DNA of 64,000 nucleotides, taken from contig CAIVGN010000238.1 in assembly GCA_903905455.1 (NCBI GenBank), positions 32,649-96,648 on the forward strand. The letters run 5' to 3'. Source of the stretch: an uncultured Archangium sp. (lineage in GTDB: Bacteria > Myxococcota > Myxococcia > Myxococcales > Myxococcaceae). Under the pieces are notes generated by a model that worked only from the letters and a program-made list of their open reading frames with translations, was not told the DNA's origin and did no database searches. Position 1 is the first letter of the stretch. Each line of letters begins with the position of its first letter. Position numbers and translations under genes: made by a program. Shown here piece by piece: positions 1-8,269 of this stretch.

Positions 1-23
1 AGCGACGCCGGCAGGCAGGGCAG

Positions 24-1511
24 GTGCTTGCCCCCGGAGACTCGGGCCCGCAAGCTGCCGCGCTCATGCTGCAGGAGCCCACGCCGGAAGCGCCCCTCCC
101 CTTTGGGCGCTACCAGCTGATCCGCCGAATCGGCGCCGGAGGAATGGGCGAGGTGTTCCTCGCGCGAGAAGGCGGAGACGCGCCGCGGGCGGTGGTGGTG
201 AAGAAGGTGCTCCCGAACCTGGTGGCGAACCGGGCGTTCGTGGGGCGCTTCCTCGACGAGGCGAAGGTCGTCGTGCGGCTCAAGCACCACAACATCGCGC
301 GCGTGTACGCGATGGGTGACGTCAACGGGGAGTACTTCCTGTCGATGGAGTACGTGCAGGGCAAGACGGTGAGCCGCTTCACCAAGCGCCTGCGCGACCG
401 CAAGGTCGACCTGCCGCTGGGCATCGCGTTGTTGCTCGGGGAGAAGGTCTGTCACGGCCTGCAGTACGCGCACGACTCGAAGGACGAGACGGGCAGCCCG
501 ATGCACCTCGTGCACCGCGACCTCTCGCCGGCCAACGTGTGCATCAGCTACCGCGGCGAGGTGAAGATCATCGACTTCGGGGCCGCGCAGTCGACGCTCA
601 AGGAAGAGCAGACCGCGCCCCGGGTGGTCATCGGCAACCTGACGTACATGGCGCCGGAGCAGGCGAAGAAGCAGATCGTCGACGGCCGCGCGGACATCTA
701 CTCGTGCGGGGTGATGCTCTGGGAACTGCTCGCGTGGCACGCGCTGCCGCAGAAGGGCGACCCCATCGAGCGCTGGCGCAAGGCCGCCAACCCGAGCTGG
801 GACGCGCCGTCGCTCAGCCAGCCCAACGTGCCGCGGGAGGTCGACGAGGTCATCCTCAAGGCCCTGCGCAAGGAACCCAAGGACCGGTACTCCACGGCCT
901 TCGAGTTCGGCGAGGCGCTCAAGAAGCTGCGGCTCAAGTTCGCGCCCGACGTGGCCGACCGGGACATCGGCGAGCTGCTGGCGCGGGTGTTCGCCAAGGA
1001 AAAGACGGGCGAAGACGCGGTGCTCCACGAGGCGGTCTACGGCAAGACCATCAACATCCCCGACGCGGACAAGACGCGGCGGGTGCAGTTCGTGCCGCCC
1101 ACCGCGCTGGCCTTCGAGCACACCGCGGTGCTGGCACCGGAAGACTTCCAGCACGACGACCAGGACGTCACCGACCCCGGCCGTGAAGAGCCGCCGCCTC
1201 CGCCGCTGTCGGAAGACGGCACGCCCACGCCGGCCAAGGACCCGCGGCTCAGCAAGCCCCTCGCCGAGTCGCGCGGCCGCCGCACCAGCTTCGGGGTGAC
1301 CTTCTCGGATGTCGAAGAGCCGATCATCGAGGCCTCGCTCATCCAGGAGATCGACGCGTCGGACGACTTCCTCGACCCGCAGTCAGACCCGGAAGCCGAC
1401 ACGCGGGCCAACTACGCCGAGGGCAAGTGGAAGACGGTCGTGCTGTTCGGCGGCATCTTCCTGTTCGCGACGGGGCTCGGGTTTCTCGGGGTGTGGTTGG
1501 CGCTGCGGTGA
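24..1511 (+). CDS. Ser/Thr protein kinase with C-terminal membrane anchor
   Basis: Eukaryotic-type (Hanks) Ser/Thr kinase, predicted to phosphorylate proteins at the inner membrane. Seen: glycine loop IGAGGMGEV (about residues 36-44), VVVKK with the ATP-binding Lys near 60, catalytic HRDLSPANV (H164-D166), DFG at 184-186 and MAPEQ activation-segment end. After the kinase domain comes an acidic, Pro-rich linker (about 390-465) and one hydrophobic segment near the C-terminus (about 471-493) with almost nothing after it, so this is a tail-anchored kinase with no extracellular sensor. The GTG at 24 has a weak AGGG upstream; the frame is open to the window edge, so the true start could lie further upstream, or be the ATG at 66, which places the kinase domain about 13 residues from the N-terminus. 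Substrate unknown. Confidence 0.9.
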   Translation: MLAPGDSGPQAAALMLQEPTPEAPLPFGRYQLIRRIGAGGMGEVFLAREGGDAPRAVVVKKVLPNLVANRAFVGRFLDEAKVVVRLKHHNIARVYAMGDVNGEYFLSMEYVQGKTVSRFTKRLRDRKVDLPLGIALLLGEKVCHGLQYAHDSKDETGSPMHLVHRDLSPANVCISYRGEVKIIDFGAAQSTLKEEQTAPRVVIGNLTYMAPEQAKKQIVDGRADIYSCGVMLWELLAWHALPQKGDPIERWRKAANPSWDAPSLSQPNVPREVDEVILKALRKEPKDRYSTAFEFGEALKKLRLKFAPDVADRDIGELLARVFAKEKTGEDAVLHEAVYGKTINIPDADKTRRVQFVPPTALAFEHTAVLAPEDFQHDDQDVTDPGREEPPPPPLSEDGTPTPAKDPRLSKPLAESRGRRTSFGVTFSDVEEPIIEASLIQEIDASDDFLDPQSDPEADTRANYAEGKWKTVVLFGGIFLFATGLGFLGVWLALR

Positions 1512-2291
1512 TCACCGCAGGGAGGGAGGCCCGTACGGCGCTTCCTTCTCGAGGGTGAGCGCCGGCAGGGTGCCGCCCACCAGCAGGGCTCCGAGCACCG
1601 GGAGATCGTCCTTCGGCGTCGAGGTGATCATCGCCCGGCCACCGGTGATGGGCTCGCGCACCACGGGAGCGGAGGTGACCACCCCCTCGAGGCGGATGAT
1701 CAACCGGTGCCCCACGGTGTCCTTCGTCAGCTCGGCGAAGGCGCGGCCGGTGGGGCGGTCGAACTCGAGCATCAGGCCGGAGGGCTTGGGCTCGGCGTTC
1801 ACCACGCGCGGGGTGAGGCAGCGGTCTTCGCGCAGGGCGTAGACGGTGGCCTGGTCGCCGTCGGTGCCGAAGGCCAGGGGCACGCCGGCGTCGCCGAGGG
1901 CGAGCTCGAGCTGGGCGCGGGTGGGCGCGAGCAGGGCGCAGGTGGTGTCGCCGCGGTTGGTGGTGACCGGGGGCGCCCAGGCGCGCGCGCACCAGGGCTC
2001 GGCGATGGTCTCGTCTTCGGGGCAGAACTCGAGGTGGCCGCTGCGGGCGAGCAACGACTTGATGGGTCCGAGGTCGCCGCCCTCGGGCACGCGCACCGAG
2101 AGCGTCGAGTCGTCTTCGTGCAGGTTCGCCTTGAGCTTGAGCTGCGCGAGCCGGCGATCCACCACCGTGCGCACGGAGTCGGTGGTGGCCTTGCGGTAGA
2201 GGAGCTGGACCCCTCGCTCGGGGACGGTGCGCTCGGGACACGCCGACGCGAGGAGCAGGAGGAAGGGGGTGGCGTGTCGGGGGAAGTGCAC
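1512..2291 (-). CDS. Lipoprotein consisting of a SecD-like periplasmic domain
   Basis: The product (259 aa from a GTG) has a lipoprotein signal, HFPRHATPFLLLLASAC, with the lipid-attachment Cys in LASAC. The rest matches the P1 head/base of SecD: an N-terminal segment with DSVRTVVDRRLAQL and LSVRVPEGGD, LEF..., then LEFDRPTGRAFAELT, VGHRLIIRLEGVVTSAPVV and a G..MITS stretch, the classic order in SecD. The transmembrane part of SecD is absent, so it cannot act as a SecDF pump by itself. Known: the SecD P1 domain contacts translocating preproteins in the periplasm. Inference: a free, lipid-anchored P1 domain acting as a chaperone or helper. The open frame extends upstream into repeat element A, but the signal peptide fixes the start. 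It meets the preceding kinase gene stop to stop. Confidence 0.8.
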   Translation of the reverse strand: MHFPRHATPFLLLLASACPERTVPERGVQLLYRKATTDSVRTVVDRRLAQLKLKANLHEDDSTLSVRVPEGGDLGPIKSLLARSGHLEFCPEDETIAEPWCARAWAPPVTTNRGDTTCALLAPTRAQLELALGDAGVPLAFGTDGDQATVYALREDRCLTPRVVNAEPKPSGLMLEFDRPTGRAFAELTKDTVGHRLIIRLEGVVTSAPVVREPITGGRAMITSTPKDDLPVLGALLVGGTLPALTLEKEAPYGPPSLR

Positions 2292-2320
2292 GCTCAGGGG
2301 ACTTAGTACGGGCGCTCGCC

Positions 2321-2628
2321 GTGGAGGCTTCGATGGGAGGCACGCGTCTCCGGCGAACGGCCGGAGGTGAACAGCAGCCGGAAGGGTTGCGGTCGTGCGC
2401 GGGCGTCGGCCGTGCGTGTCGCGTGCGGGCCCCGCGAAGGCGAGGCGTCTCGATTCCATAGGACTGACGGACTCCGTGGGGGTGCGCACCACCACCGAGT
2501 CCGTCAGTGTGCGTAGCCCGAGACGAAGCCTGCACGGACCCGTCACCGAGGCGCTCGGTTCGAGGGGCTGATCAACCTGGGCACGGCGCCGGGCCCCCAG
2601 CACACCCCCGCTCCCCATGGCTTTCGCC
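2321..2628. repeat. Dispersed intergenic element A with 46-bp palindrome
   Basis: Copy A of the window-wide repeat family. The core palindrome spans 2463-2508, with arms ACTGACGGACTC and GAGTCCGTCAGT continued by GTGG/CCAC around one C:C mismatch. Conserved flanks are a left part containing GTGAACAGCAGCCGGAAGGG and GGCGTCTCGATT, and a right part containing GAGACGAAGCCTGCACGG, GAGGGGCTGATCAACC, GGGCACGGCGC and CCCCATGGCTTT. It fills almost the whole gap between the SecD-like lipoprotein start and the 3' end of the next gene. There is no T-tract, so it is not a standard terminator. Confidence 0.85.
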
Positions 2629-2635
2629 GTTCCCC

Positions 2636-3196
2636 TCAGCGCCGCTCCTTCCCCGCCAACGCACCGAGCACGGGAAAGGGAATGAACTCCACGCGGTGGC
2701 TGCGCTCGCCCAGGCAGCGCGCGCCGTCGGTGCGGCTGACCAACACGCACAACGACCGGTGCACCAACACCGTCAGCGCCCGCGTGCAGCGCCCCTCATC
2801 GATCACCTCGACGGGCATCGACTCGACGTACACCGCGCTCGCCTCGAGGGTCGTGTTGATCAGGTGCTGCACGAACGTCTCGCCCTCGACGTTGCCGGCC
2901 ACCGTGCACAACGCCGAGTGCAACGACGCATCCTGCACCCCGGCCCCCGCCTCGAGCACCTGCCGGCACAACGAGTCCCGCACGTCGACGATGAACAGCG
3001 CCAGCGCCCCGCCTTCGAACCGCCCGGCCGCCTCGCTCACCGCCGCCTTCGCGAGCACCGGCGCCGCCTGCCGCAGGGCCTCGGCCAGGCTCGCCCCCGA
3101 ACGCAACGCCGTGACCAACGCACGGCTCCCGGCCCGGGGGTCGACCCGGGGCCGCCACTGGCGCCAGGCGGAAGACAATGCGGTGAGCGGCGACAT
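2636..3196 (-). CDS. Hypothetical protein
   Basis: Unrecognised 186-aa protein. The frame has plausible composition (regular Leu, Ala, Val and charged residues such as VLAKAAVSEAAGRFEGG and VEVIDEGRCTRALTVLVHRSL), whereas the overlapping plus-strand frame is Arg/Ser/Thr-rich and looks like a shadow. Five cysteines; no signal peptide or membrane segment. ATG at 3196 is preceded only by a weak AGG. It is transcribed divergently from the glutamine amidotransferase gene, and its stop sits next to repeat element A. Confidence 0.55.
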   Translation of the reverse strand: MSPLTALSSAWRQWRPRVDPRAGSRALVTALRSGASLAEALRQAAPVLAKAAVSEAAGRFEGGALALFIVDVRDSLCRQVLEAGAGVQDASLHSALCTVAGNVEGETFVQHLINTTLEASAVYVESMPVEVIDEGRCTRALTVLVHRSLCVLVSRTDGARCLGERSHRVEFIPFPVLGALAGKERR

Positions 3197-3298
3197 GCCT
3201 GATTGTCAGCCGAGCACGGCACCTCTTCCCGTGAGAGAACTGTGAGCGGCCTTGACGTTCAGCGGCCCATTTCGAGGGGAGTTTCGAAGGTGAATTCC

Positions 3299-3985
3299 AT
3301 GCGCGCGGTGGTGGTGCAGCACGAAGAGCACGAGGGCCTGGGCCTCCTGAAGGCCCCCCTGGAAGAGGTCGGCTACACCCTGACGACGCGCTTCCGCTGC
3401 GTCGAACACAAGGACCTCGACGCCGAACTCGTGGTCGTCCTCGGTGGCTCCATGAGCGTCGCCGCCGCCGACCTCCACCCCTTCCTCCGCGACGAACTGG
3501 GGCTCCTCACCGAGCGCCTGGCCCTCGGCCGCCCCACCCTCGGCCTGTGCCTGGGCGCGCAGTTGCTGGCCACCGCGGCCGGCGCCACGGTCACCCGCGG
3601 CAAGAATGGCCTCGAGGTGGGCGTCGCCCCCGTGCGCTGGACCAGGCAGGGCCTCGAAGATCCCGCCGTCGCCGGGCTGCCCCCGAAGTCGGTCATGGCC
3701 CACTGGCACGAGGACACCTGGAGCGCCGTGCCCGACGGCGTGCTGCTCGCCTCCACCGACCGCTACACCCAGCAGGCCTTCCGCGTGGGCCGCAGCTATG
3801 GCTTCCAGTTCCACCCCGAGCTCACCGCCGACGCCTACGGCGACTGGTTGACCCGCGACGCCGAGCTGCTCGAGCTCGACGGCCGCGACGTGGCCGAGCT
3901 GCGCACCGCGTTGCCGAAGCTGAAGGCCGCCGAGACCCAGAACGCCGAGTTCCTCTCCCGGTTGGTGCGGGTGCTCGCGCGCTGA
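3299..3985 (+). CDS. Class I glutamine amidotransferase-like protein
   Basis: A 228-aa cytoplasmic protein with the type 1 glutamine amidotransferase fold: LVVVLGGSMSV near 45-55, nucleophile Cys84 in GLCLGAQLLA, and the catalytic His-Glu pair in FQFHPE near residue 176. It resembles free-standing GMP-synthase-like GATase domain proteins that hydrolyse gamma-glutamyl bonds or transfer ammonia; the partner or substrate is not evident. The ATG at 3299 is preceded by GAAGGTG at good spacing; a GTG at 3290 in the same frame (VNSM...) is an alternative. The gene is followed after about 90 bp by phhA in the same direction. Confidence 0.85.
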   Translation: MRAVVVQHEEHEGLGLLKAPLEEVGYTLTTRFRCVEHKDLDAELVVVLGGSMSVAAADLHPFLRDELGLLTERLALGRPTLGLCLGAQLLATAAGATVTRGKNGLEVGVAPVRWTRQGLEDPAVAGLPPKSVMAHWHEDTWSAVPDGVLLASTDRYTQQAFRVGRSYGFQFHPELTADAYGDWLTRDAELLELDGRDVAELRTALPKLKAAETQNAEFLSRLVRVLAR

Positions 3986-4007
3986 AGACGTGAATGTCGA
4001 GTGCACT

Positions 4008-4031
4008 GACAATGATTGGTCAATCTTTGTC
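4008..4031. promoter_or_regulatory. Imperfect inverted repeat upstream of phhA
   Basis: GACAATGATTG (4008-4018) and CAATCTTTGTC (4021-4031) are reverse complements at 10 of 11 positions, separated by 2 bp. The repeat ends 42 bp before the phhA start, in the gap after the amidotransferase gene, so it may be an operator for aromatic amino acid control. No regulator gene is adjacent. Confidence 0.4.
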
Positions 4032-4073
4032 GGTATCTTCGAGCGGGGACCGGCCCCTAGCTTCCAGAGTTCC

Positions 4074-4796
4074 ATGCACGAAGCCACGTTCTCCGACCGC
4101 AAGAGCCCGTTCTCTCCCGAAGAGCACGCGACGTACGCGGAGATCGTCACGCTCCATCGCCCGATGCGCGACGCCCTCCTGGTGCCCATGTTCTCGAAGG
4201 GCGTGGCCCAGCTCGAGCTGGACCGCAGCGAGATCCCCGCGCTCGACGAGGTCAACGCGCGCCTCGCGAAGCTGACCGGCTGGCAGGGCGTGTTCGTGCG
4301 CGGGCTCGAAGACGGCGCGGGCTTCTACAGCCTGCTGCGCGACAAGAAGTTCCCCATCGGCCACTTCGTGCGCGACCGCCGCGACCTCAACTACACCCCG
4401 GCGCCCGACGTGGTGCACGACCTCTACGGCCACATCCCGTTCCACACCGACGCGGCCTACGGCGACTACTGCCAGCGCTACGGCACGCTGGCCTGCGAGT
4501 TCCTCGACGACCCCACCCGGTTGCGCCGCCTCGAGCGGTTCTTCTGGTTCACCAACGAGTTCGGCCTGGTCGAGACGCCCCAGGGCCGCCGCATCTTCGG
4601 CGCCGGCATCGCCTCGAGCCTGGGGGAGTGCCGCTACGCCCTCTCCGCCGAGCCCGAGGTGCTGCCCTTCGACGTCGAGCGCATCTGCGAGCAGGAGTTC
4701 CGCATCGACCAGATGCAGCCCCGGCTCTTCGTGATGCAGTCGATTGATCAACTCTACGGCTCGTTCGGCAAGCTCGAGGCCGTCGTCCGCGCCTGA
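4074..4796 (+). CDS. phhA: Phenylalanine 4-monooxygenase (phenylalanine hydroxylase)
   Basis: Non-haem iron, tetrahydropterin-dependent enzyme that hydroxylates phenylalanine to tyrosine in the cytoplasm. The 240-aa product is the bacterial catalytic-domain-only form. Iron ligands are visible: PDVVHDLYGHIPF gives His115 and His120, and FGLVE gives Glu167; the FWFTNEFGL segment is typical. The chosen ATG at 4074 starts just before the conserved region; the frame is open 84 bp further upstream, but that part overlaps the inverted repeat. A dedicated pterin-recycling dehydratase (phhB) is not adjacent. The gene converges on a Cys-rich lipoprotein gene with a 5-bp gap between stops. Confidence 0.92.
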   Translation: MHEATFSDRKSPFSPEEHATYAEIVTLHRPMRDALLVPMFSKGVAQLELDRSEIPALDEVNARLAKLTGWQGVFVRGLEDGAGFYSLLRDKKFPIGHFVRDRRDLNYTPAPDVVHDLYGHIPFHTDAAYGDYCQRYGTLACEFLDDPTRLRRLERFFWFTNEFGLVETPQGRRIFGAGIASSLGECRYALSAEPEVLPFDVERICEQEFRIDQMQPRLFVMQSIDQLYGSFGKLEAVVRA

Positions 4797-4801
4797 TCAG
4801 C

Positions 4802-6004
4802 TCACGGCCCGAACGGGGGCTGCCCACCACCTGAGCCACAACCCGCGACCGGACCTTCGCTGCGCGGCTGGCACGACGGCGCCGGCACGTCGCACGGCAC
4901 GCACCCGCCCTGGCCGTCGTCGCGGCAGTCGGTGGTGCAGGCGTACGAGACGACCTCACAGCGGCTGTCCGTCGAGCAGGTGGCGAGGTCGAGGCCGAGG
5001 CACGGTGAGGGCGGCGAGACCGGCACGCAGATGACCTGCGCGTCGCACGGGGCGCACAGGGCGTTGGGCGGGCACGCCGGGCACACCCCGAGGGCTTCCA
5101 CGGCGCAGTCGGTGCGGGCGCTGCAGGCGGCGACGTCGAGGCCCGCGCAGGTGTCCACCACCGCGTCCACGCACACCGGCGTCGCCATGCACGGAGGGCA
5201 GGTGGTGTTGCCGGTGGGGTCCACCGTGCAGGTGCACGCGCTCACCGACTCGAGGCGACACTCGGGGTGCACGGCGCAGGTGTTCGGGTCGAAGCTGCCG
5301 CAGCCCGCGGGCACCGCGTCGACGCAGCGGGGCTCCGAAGCACAGGGGGGACACTCGGTCTGCCCCAGCGAGTTGGTGGTGCACACGCAGACGGGGCTCT
5401 CGAGGCGGCACTCGGGGTGCGTGGTGCAGGTGTTGGCGTCGAAGCTGCCGCAGCCCATGGGCGCCGCGTCGACGCAGCGGGGCTCCGAGGCGCAGGGAGG
5501 ACACGCGGTCTGTCCGGACGAATCAGTCGCGCAGGCGCAGATCGGGCTCTCGAGGCGGCACTCGGGGTGCGTGGTGCAGGTGTTGGCGTCGAGCGCGCTG
5601 CACGACGGCGGCGGCGGGGTGACGCACCGGCGCTGCGTGGGGCAGGGCAAGCAGCCCCCGAGCGCGTCGTCGGCGCACAACGTCGCGCACGCCAGCTCTT
5701 CGAGGCGACAGTCGCTGCGCAGGCCGCACGCCAGCTCACCCAGCGCGTCGCACGAAGGAGGCGTCACCGTCACGCACTGGAACCCGCCGCAGGGCTGACA
5801 CCCGCCGTGCCCATCGTCGAGACACACCGCCGCGCACGCGAGCTCCTGCTCCGCACAGTCGCTGCGCGCGCCACACGCGGCGCGGTCCAGCGTCTCACAG
5901 CGGGTCAACGGCTGAGGGGGCGTCACGCCGGGAGGCTGCGTCTCGAAACCACGACCACACGCGGTAGCGACGACGACCAGGGCGACCCACGAGAGCTTGT
6001 GCAT
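4802..6004 (-). CDS. Cysteine-rich repeat lipoprotein
   Basis: A 400-aa secreted protein with a clear lipoprotein signal, MHKLSWVALVVVATAC, Cys in the lipobox VATACG. The mature part is about nine Cys-rich repeats of roughly 40 residues, built on C.(A/S)LD..TC..H.ECRLES..C.C... and CPPCASEPRCVDA. Spacing and pairing suggest disulphide-stabilised modules displayed at the cell surface, a class common in Myxococcota. Two adjacent repeats near the middle are almost identical in DNA (5280-5600), so they probably arose by recent tandem duplication. An ATG ten codons upstream is possible, but the signal peptide supports 6004. Function unknown. Confidence 0.8.
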   Translation of the reverse strand: MHKLSWVALVVVATACGRGFETQPPGVTPPQPLTRCETLDRAACGARSDCAEQELACAAVCLDDGHGGCQPCGGFQCVTVTPPSCDALGELACGLRSDCRLEELACATLCADDALGGCLPCPTQRRCVTPPPPSCSALDANTCTTHPECRLESPICACATDSSGQTACPPCASEPRCVDAAPMGCGSFDANTCTTHPECRLESPVCVCTTNSLGQTECPPCASEPRCVDAVPAGCGSFDPNTCAVHPECRLESVSACTCTVDPTGNTTCPPCMATPVCVDAVVDTCAGLDVAACSARTDCAVEALGVCPACPPNALCAPCDAQVICVPVSPPSPCLGLDLATCSTDSRCEVVSYACTTDCRDDGQGGCVPCDVPAPSCQPRSEGPVAGCGSGGGQPPFGP

Positions 6005-6133
6005 GCGGCAGCCCCTGAGCAGCCTTTGGGCCAACCCGTTCCGGGCCGTGAGTTCAGCGGGTTGCGCGTGGAGATGGGGCCGGCGGTCACGGAATTCCGA
6101 GAGTCCACCTCAGGGAATGCGCAGCGATCTACT

Positions 6134-6703
6134 GTGCGCCGCATCGTGGCGAGCGCAGCCGATTGGCAGGCGAGTTCAGTGCAGGTGGCCGGTCTCCTGA
6201 AACAGGTCAAGGCGCGTGGGCTCGACGCGAAGGTGCTCGCGCGCTGCACCCCGGCGACCCGGTTGGTGTTCGAGAACCCGTACTCGGCGCGCTGGCATTC
6301 GGGGGAAGCGCTGGTCGACTTCTCCGAGGCCACCGTGGCCGTCGCCGGGCCGGCGGAGTTCGAGGCGCTCAACTTCGACATGGCCCACGCGTCGTTCGGG
6401 CCGATCCTCAAGCCCATGGTGCAGGTCGCGCTGGCCATCACCGGGCGCTCGCCGGCGACGGTGCTGGGGCGCATGCCGTCGTCCATCGAGCAGGCGCTGC
6501 GCAACGTGAAGTGCGTGTGGACCTCGAGCGACAAGAACGGCGGCACGCTGAGCTTCACCTACCCGTGCCCCATCCAGCCCGACACCGAGCACGCCTGGCG
6601 CGGGGCCCTGCGCTTCGTGGCCGAGCTCTCCGGTCAGCCGGTGCGCGTCGACACGTGTGAGCTGCGCGACGGCAACTCGCTGCACTTCAAGGTCAGCTGG
6701 TAA
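6134..6703 (+). CDS. Probable TIGR02265/DUF2378-type myxobacterial paralog
   Basis: A 189-aa cytoplasmic protein. The segments FENPYSARWHSGEALVDF, FGPILKPMVQVALAITG, LGRMPSSIEQALRNV and the closing DGNSLHFKVSW resemble the Myxococcus paralogous family TIGR02265 (DUF2378), which is distantly like haem-NO-binding/V4R domains; this match is from memory of the pattern and is moderate. The GTG at 6134 was chosen because the reading frame upstream is antisense to the Cys-rich lipoprotein; a GTG at 6146 is also possible. The last 11 bp overlap the 3' end of the convergent reductase gene. Confidence 0.6.
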   Translation: MRRIVASAADWQASSVQVAGLLKQVKARGLDAKVLARCTPATRLVFENPYSARWHSGEALVDFSEATVAVAGPAEFEALNFDMAHASFGPILKPMVQVALAITGRSPATVLGRMPSSIEQALRNVKCVWTSSDKNGGTLSFTYPCPIQPDTEHAWRGALRFVAELSGQPVRVDTCELRDGNSLHFKVSW

Positions 6704-7304
6704 CGCCGCTCCGGCGCAGCTTCGCCTCGAGCGCATCAGCACCACCCTCGCGCTCCAGCCGCGCGAGCCACTTCCCGCGCGCCGCCTCGCCGAGCTTCCG
6801 CGTACCGAACACCAGCGACCGCTTCACCGGCGCGAAGCCCACGAACCCCAGCGTGGCCCGGCCGAAGCTCCCGGCGAGCGCGTCGTGGTGGGCCAGCCGG
6901 TACCAGAGCCCCGGGCTGTCCATGCTCGTCACGTAGCGCGTCGACTTCCCGGCCATCAACCCGACGGGCAGCGCTTTCCCCTCGAAGCGGAACGCCCAGC
7001 CGGGCAGGAACAACCGGTCCACCAGCGCCTTCATCGCCGCCGGCAGCCCCGCCCACCACGTGGGGAACACCCACGTCACGTGGGACGACACCTCGAACGC
7101 GGCCCGCACCGCCGCCAGGTCCGGCTCGTCGCGCATCGGTTCGCGGTACGCCCCGCGCAGCACCGGGTCGAACTGCAGCGTGGTCACGTCGAAGTGCCGC
7201 ACCGTGGCCCCCGAAGCCTCGGCGCCTTTCCGCCACGCCTGGGCCAGGGCCGCATTGAAGGAGTCTTCGTGGGGGGCGGCGGTCAGCAGGGTCACGGTGG
7301 TCAT
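6693..7304 (-). CDS. NAD(P)H-dependent oxidoreductase, flavodoxin-like fold
   Basis: A 203-aa cytoplasmic flavoprotein of the Flavodoxin_2 / NAD(P)H:quinone reductase family, which makes two-electron reductions of quinones and related electrophiles. Visible: MTTVTLLTAAPHEDSFNAAL at the N-terminus (FMN phosphate-binding region), VFPTWWAGLPAAMKALVDR with the family motif P.WW..P...K...DR, and GK..GL.... further on. The frame is open far upstream, but the ATG at 7304 begins exactly at the fold. It is divergent from a LysR regulator whose start region carries a perfect inverted repeat, so the regulator probably controls this gene in response to quinone or electrophile stress. Confidence 0.85.
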   Translation of the reverse strand: MTTVTLLTAAPHEDSFNAALAQAWRKGAEASGATVRHFDVTTLQFDPVLRGAYREPMRDEPDLAAVRAAFEVSSHVTWVFPTWWAGLPAAMKALVDRLFLPGWAFRFEGKALPVGLMAGKSTRYVTSMDSPGLWYRLAHHDALAGSFGRATLGFVGFAPVKRSLVFGTRKLGEAARGKWLARLEREGGADALEAKLRRSGVTS

Positions 7305-7349
7305 GCCCGAATCAGTACCCATCGCCGCCGTCACTCGCCCCGTCGATGA

Positions 7350-7376
7350 ATGCATGAGACACATGCGCTCATGCAT
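7350..7376. promoter_or_regulatory. Perfect 9-bp inverted repeat at the LysR start (putative operator)
   Basis: ATGCATGAG (7350-7358) and CTCATGCAT (7368-7376) are perfect reverse complements separated by 9 bp. The repeat lies between the divergent reductase and LysR genes and runs into the LysR start codon at 7371, the normal place for an autoregulated LysR-type site. Confidence 0.55.
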
Positions 7377-8246
7377 GGGCCACTGGACTGGGACGACGTG
7401 CGCTTTTTCCTCGCCTCCGCGCAGCAGGGGGGCTTCGGCGCCGCCGCGCGCCACCTGGAGACGCAGCAGTCCACGGTGAGCCGCCGCGTGGCCTCGCTGG
7501 AGGCGCGGCTGGGGGGCGCGCTGTTCGACCGCACCGCCTCCGGGCTCGCGCTCACGCCCCTGGGCCACCGGGTGTTGGGAGAAGCCGAGGTGATGGAACA
7601 GGCGCTCACCCGGGTCACGGACGCGGCCTCGGCCACCGAGCGCGTGGTCGACGGCGTGGTGCGGGTGGCGATGACCGAGACGCTGGCGGCGACGGTGGTC
7701 ATCCCCGAGGTGTTGCCCGGGCTGTTGCGCGCGCACCCGAAGCTGCGCATCGACCTGGTCATCGGGAACACCTCGGCGGACCTCGCGCGGCGGGAAGCCG
7801 ACATCGCCCTGCGTTTCTTCCTGCCGCCGAAGGGAGACCTCGTCACCCGCCGCGTGGCCCGGCTGCCCACGGCGGTGCTCGCCAGCCGCGCGCTGGCGAA
7901 GACCCTGCCGCGCAAGGCCCCGAAGGCCTGGCCCTTCGTCGGTACCTGGCTGCCCACCGGCGCGGCCCCCGAGGAGGCCTGGCGCGAGGCCTTCGGGCCG
8001 TCGGTGCTGCGGGTCACCACCAACAGCTTCCACGCCCAGCTCGAGGCGGTGCGCGCGGGCCTGGGGGTGGCGGTGCTCCCGGTGACCCTGGGCGACGCGC
8101 TGGGGCTCAGCGCGCTGGGCCTGCCGGACGACGTGCGGCCCCCACCGCCCATCGACCTCTACCTGGTGACGCCCCGGGCCCTGCGCCGGGTGCCGCGGGT
8201 GGCGGTGGTGTTCAGCGCCCTCGAAGCAGCGCTCGCCACGCTGTGA
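7371..8246 (+). CDS. LysR family transcriptional regulator
   Basis: A 291-aa DNA-binding regulator. The N-terminal winged helix-turn-helix is clear: LDWDDVRFFLASAQQGGFGAAARHL followed by QSTVSRRVASLEARLG. The rest is the periplasmic-binding-like effector domain (VRVAMTETLAATVV..., SFHAQLEAVRAGLGVAVLP). The ATG at 7371 gives the usual five to six residues before the first helix; an ATG at 7350 would put the inverted repeat inside the coding region. It is divergent from the quinone reductase gene, its likely target. The next gene starts 23 bp downstream and could share transcription. Confidence 0.9.
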   Translation: MHGPLDWDDVRFFLASAQQGGFGAAARHLETQQSTVSRRVASLEARLGGALFDRTASGLALTPLGHRVLGEAEVMEQALTRVTDAASATERVVDGVVRVAMTETLAATVVIPEVLPGLLRAHPKLRIDLVIGNTSADLARREADIALRFFLPPKGDLVTRRVARLPTAVLASRALAKTLPRKAPKAWPFVGTWLPTGAAPEEAWREAFGPSVLRVTTNSFHAQLEAVRAGLGVAVLPVTLGDALGLSALGLPDDVRPPPPIDLYLVTPRALRRVPRVAVVFSALEAALATL

Positions 8247-8269
8247 CGAACGCGTAGATTGCGCGCCCC

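Noticed and set aside
2463..2508. Palindromes in the intergenic elements as ordinary intrinsic terminators
   Set aside because: No T-tract follows in either direction, flanks of about 100 bp are also conserved, and the cores are the same at unrelated genes.
5280..5600. Near-identical tandem DNA blocks in the Cys-rich lipoprotein gene
   Set aside because: They encode successive protein modules in frame, so this is intragenic duplication, not a separate repeat element.
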